Source: an uncultured Rikenellaceae bacterium
GTDB lineage: Bacteria; Bacteroidota; Bacteroidia; Bacteroidales; Rikenellaceae
Assembly (NCBI GenBank): GCA_947074135.1
Contig: CAMTOL010000090.1
Location: 1 to 8,038, forward strand
Direction: 5' to 3'
Length of the DNA: 8,038 nt
In this document: piece by piece, positions 1-4,402 of the stretch
Layout of the letters: the number at the start of each line of letters is the position of its first letter
Numbering within the stretch: position 1 is the first letter of the stretch
Program-made: the position numbers and the translations under genes
The notes under the pieces: model-generated
Told to the model about the DNA's origin: nothing
Databases searched by the model: none
Seen by the model: the letters and a program-made list of their open reading frames with translations, nothing else

Positions 1-141
1 CCTACCCTCCACATAAAGCGCAAACACGAAGTGTTTGTAAGACCTTAGAGGCGGAGTGGAATTCTAATAGTAAAAATTGAGGTGGTGGGGAAATTCCTTG
101 CGGAATTTCTTTTGGTGGGATTCTCCTACCACCCCAATTTT
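1..141 (+). repeat. Interspersed repeat copy A with nested hairpins (cut by window start)
   Basis: Positions 16-62 align without gaps to 7951-7997, with 35 of 47 bases identical by eye. Most differences fall inside the small hairpin at 21-37 (CAAACAC, loop GAA, GTGTTTG). Further on, 73-87 is complementary to 127-141, allowing a mismatch and a G-T pair. This long inverted repeat encloses a second hairpin at 90-109 (GAAATTCC, loop TTGC, GGAATTTC). The equivalent place in the last copy, near 8020-8031, again holds a small hairpin of different sequence. No ORF of credible coding character lies here. It is probably a non-coding mobile or structural element. The left boundary is outside the window. 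Confidence 0.6.
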
Positions 142-157
142 GTGATTTTTTGACTTA

Positions 158-197
158 TTTCTACTTTACCTTTTGTGAACAAAAGGTAAAGTAGAAA
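158..197. repeat. Perfect 40-nt palindrome (19-bp arms)
   Basis: The arms at 158-176 and 179-197 are exact reverse complements with only two bases (GA) between them. The centre reads CCTTTTGTGAACAAAAGG. It resembles the shorter T-run/A-run hairpins that open other repeat copies at 1971-1990 and 7883-7906. It could fold in RNA as a stem-loop upstream of dhaK and might act as a terminator for a gene left of the window. There is no clean U-tract after the stem, so termination is not established. Confidence 0.75.
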
Positions 198-204
198 ACT
201 TTGA

Positions 205-272
205 CAAGTACTTCGTACTTGATTTTATAACCAAAAGCAAAAGACGCTATGCGTCCGAAAACTTCGTTTTCG
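205..272. repeat. Cluster of three triloop hairpins upstream of dhaK
   Basis: Three perfect hairpins follow the 40-nt palindrome. They are 205-221 (CAAGTAC, loop TTC, GTACTTG), 243-255 (GACGC, loop TAT, GCGTC) and 256-272 (CGAAAAC, loop TTC, GTTTTCG). The last two abut directly. Each loop is three bases and closed by a C-G pair, as in hairpins of the other repeat clusters. The remaining bases to the dhaK start are AT-rich. No exact Bacteroides-type promoter (TTTG, spacer, TAnnTTTG) was found between them and the gene. Confidence 0.65.
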
Positions 273-308
273 ATGATTAGTTATTAAATATTTTTAAAAC
301 AGATTTCA

Positions 309-1310
309 ATGAAGACAAAATTTATAAACGAAACAGCCGATATAACAGCCGAACTGTTGGAAGGCTACGTAATGGCATTTAAAGATAAAGTAAAACTTGG
401 CGCAGAAAACATCATTGTCCGTGCCAACCCCAAAGCCGAAGACAAAGTAGCAATCGTTGCCTTTGGCGGCTCTGGCCACGAACCAGCAGTTAGTGGCTTT
501 GTTGGCGACGGTATGTTGGACTGCTCGGTTGTTGGCGATATCTTCGCTGCTCCCGGAGCACAACGCCTATTCCAAGGCTTGCAACTGATGAATCGCGAAG
601 CTGGTATTCTGCTATTGGTGTTGAACCACTCAGGCGATGTGATGAGCGGAAATATGGCAATGCAATTGGCTGAAAGAACGGGTATCAAAGTGCGCTCGAT
701 TATGACTCACGACGATATCTCGGCAGGACTTGACGCAGCGGACGAAGATCGTAGAGGACTTGCTGGTGCAGTTATAATGTACAAAGTGTTGGGAGCAGCT
801 GCCGAACAAGGTAAATCGCTCGACGAACTCGTTGAGATTGGCGAACGCTTGAACGCAAAGATCGCTACTATTGCCGTTGCTATGCGCTCTTGTTCGCACC
901 CTCAAAATGGAGCTGTTATTACTGCGCTCGAAGAGGGAATGATGGAGATTGGTATGGGACAACACGGCGAGGCTGGAGCTGGTGGTGTGCAACCGCTTGT
1001 CAGTGCCGATGCTACGGCTAAAATTATGGTTGAGCAACTTATTAAAAAACTTGATGTTAAGTCGGGTGATGATATGGTGTTGTATATCAATGGTGTTGGT
1101 AGTTCAACACTTATGGAGCAATTAATCATCTATCGTGCTGCGGCTAAGGAGTTGGAGGCGTTGGGTGCAAATATCGTTGATGGTTATGCAGGCGAGTTGT
1201 TGACAGTTCAAGAACAGGCTGGCTTCCAAATGATATTAGCAAAGTTGGACAAAGATCACGTTGATTATCTGAAGAATTATCCGTCGGCAGCACCTTACTG
1301 GACTAGATAA
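309..1310 (+). CDS. dhaK: Dihydroxyacetone kinase-type subunit DhaK (Dak1 domain)
   Basis: This 333-residue protein is the substrate-binding subunit of a dihydroxyacetone-kinase-type enzyme, which phosphorylates a small ketose in the cytoplasm. The family glycine/His motif GGSGHEP lies at residues 53-59. The catalytic Asp is D110 in NHSGD, and the His that forms a covalent hemiaminal with substrate is H219 in GMGQHGEAG. These correspond to His56, Asp109 and His230 of E. coli DhaK, compared from memory. The protein is somewhat shorter than the E. coli one (about 356). It shows subfamily changes, including NHSGD for NYTGD, QHGEAG for IHGEPG and an EDRRG segment at 146-150. Its true substrate could therefore be erythrulose or another ketose rather than dihydroxyacetone. 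The ATG at 309 follows an A/T-rich leader. dhaL follows after 28 nt, so the two are very likely co-transcribed. No PTS component DhaM is visible, which favours ATP as phosphoryl donor. Confidence 0.93.
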   Translation: MKTKFINETADITAELLEGYVMAFKDKVKLGAENIIVRANPKAEDKVAIVAFGGSGHEPAVSGFVGDGMLDCSVVGDIFAAPGAQRLFQGLQLMNREAGILLLVLNHSGDVMSGNMAMQLAERTGIKVRSIMTHDDISAGLDAADEDRRGLAGAVIMYKVLGAAAEQGKSLDELVEIGERLNAKIATIAVAMRSCSHPQNGAVITALEEGMMEIGMGQHGEAGAGGVQPLVSADATAKIMVEQLIKKLDVKSGDDMVLYINGVGSSTLMEQLIIYRAAAKELEALGANIVDGYAGELLTVQEQAGFQMILAKLDKDHVDYLKNYPSAAPYWTR

Positions 1311-1338
1311 TTAATTCCTCGTTCTTAATTAAATAAAT

Positions 1339-1959
1339 ATGAAGACAAAACTAACAATTGATGAGTTTCGACTGATGGTCGAGGCTGCAAATAAAACAAT
1401 TCAAAGCAGAGCCGAAGAGTTCTCAAAACTTGATGCCGCACTAGGCGATGGCGACCACGGAGAAGCGATGTCAACAGCGTTTGGCGTTATCGAAAAATCG
1501 TCTAAAACTGGCGAGAACTTCCGCAAGATGCTAGGAGATATGGGTTTTGGCGTTATGCTCGAAACTTCGGGTTCGACTAGCACCCTGCTAGGTGCTTTTC
1601 TGCTCGGAATGAGCGAGGGTGCGCCTACTACTTCTGAAATTGATGCCGAAGGGCTAAAACGTATGTTCCGCTCAGGACTTGATGGTGTTAAAAAGAATAC
1701 TCGTGCCTTGGTTGGTGATAAAACTATTATGGACGCGCTAATTCCGGCAGTAGAGGCAATGGAAGCTACCAAAGGCGAAGATGTTAAGGCTGTTCTGGAA
1801 GCAGGAGCGAAGGCTGCTAGTGAGGGTGCTGAGGCTACAAAGGATATGATAGCTAAGTTGGGTCGTGCCAGAAATCTGGGCGAAAAGACACTCGGTCATG
1901 TTGACGCAGGGGCAACGTCGTGGGCTTCGATATTCGACAGCTTCGCAAAAGCTCTTTAA
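1339..1959 (+). CDS. dhaL: Dihydroxyacetone kinase-type subunit DhaL (Dak2 domain)
   Basis: This 206-residue protein is the nucleotide-binding partner of DhaK, an all-helical Dak2 domain that holds ATP (or bound ADP in PTS-linked enzymes) through Mg ions. The diagnostic LDAALGDGDHG motif lies at residues 31-41, with the three metal-binding Asp residues at D32, D37 and D39. Also present are a TSGST nucleotide loop (76-80), GDKTIMD (126-132) and GHVDAGATS (186-194) near the end. Length matches stand-alone DhaL proteins (about 210). The start ATG at 1339 sits in an AAATAAAT leader typical of Bacteroidota. Its first 12 bases (ATGAAGACAAAA) are identical to those of dhaK. Without a DhaM in the window, the pair probably works as an ATP-dependent kinase. 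Most ATP-dependent homologues fuse the two domains in one chain, so the split form is mildly notable. Confidence 0.93.
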   Translation: MKTKLTIDEFRLMVEAANKTIQSRAEEFSKLDAALGDGDHGEAMSTAFGVIEKSSKTGENFRKMLGDMGFGVMLETSGSTSTLLGAFLLGMSEGAPTTSEIDAEGLKRMFRSGLDGVKKNTRALVGDKTIMDALIPAVEAMEATKGEDVKAVLEAGAKAASEGAEATKDMIAKLGRARNLGEKTLGHVDAGATSWASIFDSFAKAL

Positions 1960-1970
1960 TAAGCTCGACT

Positions 1971-2072
1971 TTACCTTTTTTCAAAAAAGTCACGATGGCA
2001 GGCGGTGTTAGAGTAATGACACAAAGTCTAAATCCCCAAGCGCAAATCCGCAGGATTTATAAGAATGAAGTT
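1971..2072 (+). repeat. Interspersed repeat copy B, between dhaL and the small membrane gene
   Basis: Positions 1971-2050 align without gaps to 7884-7963, with 68 of 80 bases identical by eye. The copy opens with a T-run/A-run hairpin (1975-1989), passes through a TTAGAGTAATGAC core starting at 2008, and then CCCAAGCGCAAA. It ends with a hairpin at 2044-2058 (AAATCC, loop GCA, GGATTT). The hairpin sits where copy A has a different stem and loop. The T-run hairpin just after dhaL might attenuate transcription, but there is no strong U-tract following a GC-rich stem. An open frame overlapping this stretch is made of repeat sequence and is not considered a gene. Confidence 0.7.
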
Positions 2073-2094
2073 AAAACCTTAAATAAGAATTGTT

Positions 2095-2328
2095 ATGAGA
2101 ACCCAATCTAACTTGAAATTATGCAGACATATGGTGCAACGCTGGTGGCTATATGGACTCTTTAGTGCGGTGCTTTACACTGTTGTCTATTGGTTAATCA
2201 ACCAAGAGCAAGAGTGGTATATATACTTGCTTTGGGCTGCAATGGGCTTTGGAAATTCGGCGTGGATGACTTTTGGTATGCTCCGACCATCGATAAAAGA
2301 GATAGAGTCGAAACTAAGAAATGATTAA
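2095..2328 (+). CDS. Small two-helix membrane protein of unknown function
   Basis: I do not recognise this 77-residue protein. It has a basic N-terminus (R2, K8, R11, R16) and a first hydrophobic helix at about residues 17-36. A short acidic/polar turn follows (NQEQE, 36-40), then a second aromatic-rich helix at about 41-63 and a charged, partly helical tail ending KLRND. The positive-inside rule predicts both ends in the cytoplasm. Its composition is rich in Trp, Tyr and Leu in helix-length blocks, which supports real coding despite its size. The ATG at 2095 follows AAATAAGAATTGTT, an A/T-rich leader like those of its neighbours. It lies 135 nt after dhaL with a repeat copy between them, and 275 nt before the LsrF-type gene. 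It may be part of the same transcript, but nothing in it shows a role in sugar metabolism. It could also be an unrelated small inner-membrane protein. Confidence 0.72.
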   Translation: MRTQSNLKLCRHMVQRWWLYGLFSAVLYTVVYWLINQEQEWYIYLLWAAMGFGNSAWMTFGMLRPSIKEIESKLRND

Positions 2329-2340
2329 GGTAGTGTTTTG

Positions 2341-2427
2341 ACGCTCTTTAAAGTCCTACTTACTCTTCGAGTTTGCGTTTTTGGGGTTTTTCCGTGCGAA
2401 GCACGGAACTCTTTGCATTACTCTACT
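2341..2427 (-). repeat. Interspersed repeat copy C, inverted
   Basis: Read on the minus strand this stretch shows the TAGAGTAATG core and a CCCCAAAAACGCAAAC segment, then ACTC-GAA-GAGT (2362-2372). The order is the same as in copies A, B and D. An extra perfect hairpin at 2390-2408 (TTCCGTGC, loop GAA, GCACGGAA) is inserted between core and tail. It lies head-to-head with the next copy. This gene-free 2329-2603 interval otherwise shows no ORF or RNA gene. Confidence 0.55.
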
Positions 2428-2560
2428 TTTCCTTTTTGGAAATGAAAGCGTAGCTTTCAATCTTCAAAACGGTTCAATCCGCCGTTAGGGCATTGGCTAG
2501 AGTGATGACAAACCCAAAAACTTCTGACGGAAACTGTGTTTCCGATTACTTGAATGACGT
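2428..2560 (+). repeat. Interspersed repeat copy E, divergent
   Basis: A more diverged copy. It starts with a T-rich segment (CTTTTCCTTTTTGG) and a hairpin at 2443-2459 (TGAAAGC, loop GTA, GCTTTCA). A weaker inverted repeat (AACGG at 2468-2472 with CCGTT at 2482-2486) follows, then a TAGAGTGATGACA core near 2500. It ends with a hairpin at 2528-2544 (CGGAAAC, loop TGT, GTTTCCG). Similarity to the other copies is clear only in the core and in the position of the hairpins. Confidence 0.45.
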
Positions 2561-2603
2561 TTTATTTTTTGATTTAATTTTAACTTAAATACATTTTATT
2601 GCA

Positions 2604-3470
2604 ATGGCAGATTTAGATGATCTAAGAGAGGGTTCACGCTTTGGTATTGGAACCGAGGTGGCTAACCAAACGTTCCACGTTAAGGGTGCAGGCAACCTCC
2701 CTTGGGGTATGAAAGATAGACTTTCGCGTATATTTAACCCAAAATCGGGCAAATCAGTTATGTTGGCGTTCGACCACGGTTTTATTATGGGTCCAACCTC
2801 AGGACTAGAGCGAATTGACCTCAATATAGTTCCTCTAATCGAGTATGCCGACTGTATTATGTGCGCACGAGGCATTCTGCAATCAACCGTACCTCCAACT
2901 TTCAATAAACCAATCTGTTTGCGTGCAGATGCAGGTTCGACTATCCTTACAGAGTTGAACGATAACGTAATTATTGACATTGAAGATGCTCTTCGTATGA
3001 ACGTGTCGGCAATGGCTGTGATGTTGGCAATTGGCGACCCTGTGATGGAGGCGCGTACCGTTGCAAACCTATATAAAGCTGTTGATAATGGTGCTAAATA
3101 TGGTATTCCGGTGATGGGTGTAACGGCTGTTGGTAAGGATATGGCGAGGGATTCACGTTACTTTGGACTGGCTTCGAGAGTTGCAGCCGAAAACGGAGCA
3201 AATATCGTTAAGACCTACTATTGCGACGGTTTTGAGAATGTTGTTGCGGCTTGTCCAGTGCCAGTTGTGATTGCAGGTGGTAAGAAACTTCCTGAACTTG
3301 AAGCATTGGAACTTTGCTATAAGGCTATCAATGATGGTGCGGCAGGTGTGGATATGGGGCGCAACGTGTTCCAGAGCGAAAAACCAGTGGCGATGATTCA
3401 AGCAGTTCACGCAGTAGTGCACGACGGATTAACTCCACAGCAAGGACTCGAAATGTTCAACGACCTATAA
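2604..3470 (+). CDS. lsrF: LsrF-type class I aldolase/thiolase (DeoC/FbaB superfamily)
   Basis: This 288-residue cytoplasmic TIM-barrel protein matches E. coli LsrF (291 residues) along its whole length when compared from memory. The match includes the start MADLDDL, the WGM..RLSRIFNPK segment (34-47), VMLAFDHG (52-59), GLERID (67-72) and RGIL (89-92). It continues through VTAVGKDMARDSRYF (173-187), VKTYY (202-206), VIAGGKKLPE (222-231) and GVDMGRN (248-254). K203 in KTYY is the expected Schiff-base lysine. LsrF transfers the acetyl unit of 3-hydroxy-5-phosphonooxypentane-2,4-dione, from autoinducer-2 breakdown, to CoA and releases dihydroxyacetone phosphate. No LsrK kinase, LsrG isomerase or Lsr transporter is visible. 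Here it follows a DhaKL-type kinase, so it may act on a different phosphorylated ketose or as a plain aldolase. The ATG at 2604 is fixed by the conserved N-terminus. Family assignment is firm, the exact substrate is not. Confidence 0.88.
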   Translation: MADLDDLREGSRFGIGTEVANQTFHVKGAGNLPWGMKDRLSRIFNPKSGKSVMLAFDHGFIMGPTSGLERIDLNIVPLIEYADCIMCARGILQSTVPPTFNKPICLRADAGSTILTELNDNVIIDIEDALRMNVSAMAVMLAIGDPVMEARTVANLYKAVDNGAKYGIPVMGVTAVGKDMARDSRYFGLASRVAAENGANIVKTYYCDGFENVVAACPVPVVIAGGKKLPELEALELCYKAINDGAAGVDMGRNVFQSEKPVAMIQAVHAVVHDGLTPQQGLEMFNDL

Positions 3471-3480
3471 TTTTAAAAAA

Positions 3481-3510
3481 TACTGTGGTGGTCTGAACGC
3501 CGCCGCAGTA
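3481..3510. terminator. GC-rich stem-loop between the aldolase and the thioredoxin-fold gene
   Basis: Positions 3481-3491 pair with 3500-3510 over 11 bp including two G-U pairs, around an 8-nt loop. It begins 10 nt after the aldolase stop. On the + strand no U-tract follows immediately. On the minus strand the stem is followed by TTTTTT (the A-run at 3475-3480). It could be a partial terminator or processing site that sets different levels for the upstream and downstream genes. The minus-strand orientation fits the intrinsic terminator model better, though no minus-strand gene is seen nearby. Confidence 0.45.
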
Positions 3511-3547
3511 ACAAATGATAAACCTTTTATAAATAAAACCTAAATTG

Positions 3548-4387
3548 ATGAGAAAGATATTGTTAATAGCTATTGTGTCACTCTTTGCGCTAAATGCTGT
3601 AGCTCAACGTAAAGGTGAAATATCTAAATTAACAGACGTTGATAGCCTAGTTGTGATTAAATACAATACCTTTAATCCGCAACTTGATGAGTTAGCAAAT
3701 AGATTTTCGCAAGCAACCGACGAAAATCAAAAAAATAAAATTGAAGAGCAATATAACGCTACCCAAGCAAAACTTGATGCCGAAGTTGTTGCTATCTATA
3801 CCAAATATGCAAACATCGATGGTGTGGCGCAAAGACTCTTTTTGCTTAGAGCTATGTTCGATAAGAAACAACTCCAAAAAATATATAGTAAATTACCCGC
3901 TCACATAAAAGAAAGTGACCCTTATGCTAAAAGTATTATTAAGTATATAGAGTCTTATCAAGTAGGTGTTGGAGATGAGATTGGCGACTTTAGAGCTACT
4001 ACTTCGAAAAAATATCAATTCTCGTATAATGAATTCAAAAATGAAAAAGATGTGCTCTTGATTTTTGGTTCGATGAACTCATTTGAGCTAAATACACGAG
4101 TGGCATTGATGCTTGCCTATAAAAATGTTGATGTGAGTAAACTTGAGTTTATCTCTGTTTATAATGCCTCTAGTTTTGAGGATTTTGCTAAGATGAGTGA
4201 TAAAGATGGAGTAGAGTGGTTAGCTATCTCAGATCTCAAAGGCGATCACTCATCGCTTAATATGTCGTTCAATGTTTATGCTGAGCCTACATTTATTTAT
4301 ATATCAAAGGGTGGGTATGTCGAAGCTATTTCGCACTACTTGAATGATACTATTAATAAACTAATAAATAGTAATGGTTTTAACTAG
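3548..4387 (+). CDS. Exported TlpA-like thioredoxin-fold protein lacking all cysteines
   Basis: The 279-residue product begins with a clear signal peptide: MRK, a hydrophobic stretch at 4-18, and probable cleavage after AVA at 17-19 or at Q20. The middle (about 40-137) is charged and helical, with Gln/Lys-rich segments. From about 139 it follows the TlpA/AhpC pattern: VGDEIGDF (141-148), a strand at 168-174 (DVLLIFG), a helix, a strand FISVY (201-205), and AEPTFIYI (245-252) with P247 in the cis-Pro position. Where active members carry WCxxC the sequence is GSMNSFE (174-180), and there is no cysteine anywhere in the protein. Disulfide exchange is therefore impossible. A binding, scaffold or chaperone role is more likely, probably in the periplasm or at the cell surface. 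ATG 3548 is preferred to the TTG at 3545. The next gene begins 15 nt after the TAG stop in the same frame, implying coupling. The fold assignment is by pattern only. Confidence 0.8.
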   Translation: MRKILLIAIVSLFALNAVAQRKGEISKLTDVDSLVVIKYNTFNPQLDELANRFSQATDENQKNKIEEQYNATQAKLDAEVVAIYTKYANIDGVAQRLFLLRAMFDKKQLQKIYSKLPAHIKESDPYAKSIIKYIESYQVGVGDEIGDFRATTSKKYQFSYNEFKNEKDVLLIFGSMNSFELNTRVALMLAYKNVDVSKLEFISVYNASSFEDFAKMSDKDGVEWLAISDLKGDHSSLNMSFNVYAEPTFIYISKGGYVEAISHYLNDTINKLINSNGFN

Positions 4388-4402
4388 AAATTTTCTGAAG
4401 AA

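Noticed and set aside
1..308. Riboswitch or canonical Bacteroides promoter ahead of dhaK
   Set aside because: The hairpins belong to the repeat family and do not match a riboswitch layout I know. No exact TTTG/TAnnTTTG promoter pair was found.
365..1129. Minus-strand open frames opposite dhaK (and similar ones opposite the other genes)
   Set aside because: They mirror well-supported + strand genes, have poor composition and no recognisable domain.
1920..2111. Open frame of 63 codons overlapping the end of dhaL
   Set aside because: It runs out of frame through dhaL and then through repeat copy B, with no credible protein pattern. The membrane-protein gene starting at 2095 overlaps it.
1971..2560. 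CRISPR-like array
   Set aside because: The repeats are few, not evenly spaced, occur in both orientations and differ in sequence. No cas gene is present.
2604..3470. Complete AI-2 (Lsr) uptake and degradation operon
   Set aside because: Only the LsrF-type gene is present. No LsrK, LsrG, LsrR or transporter subunits are encoded here.
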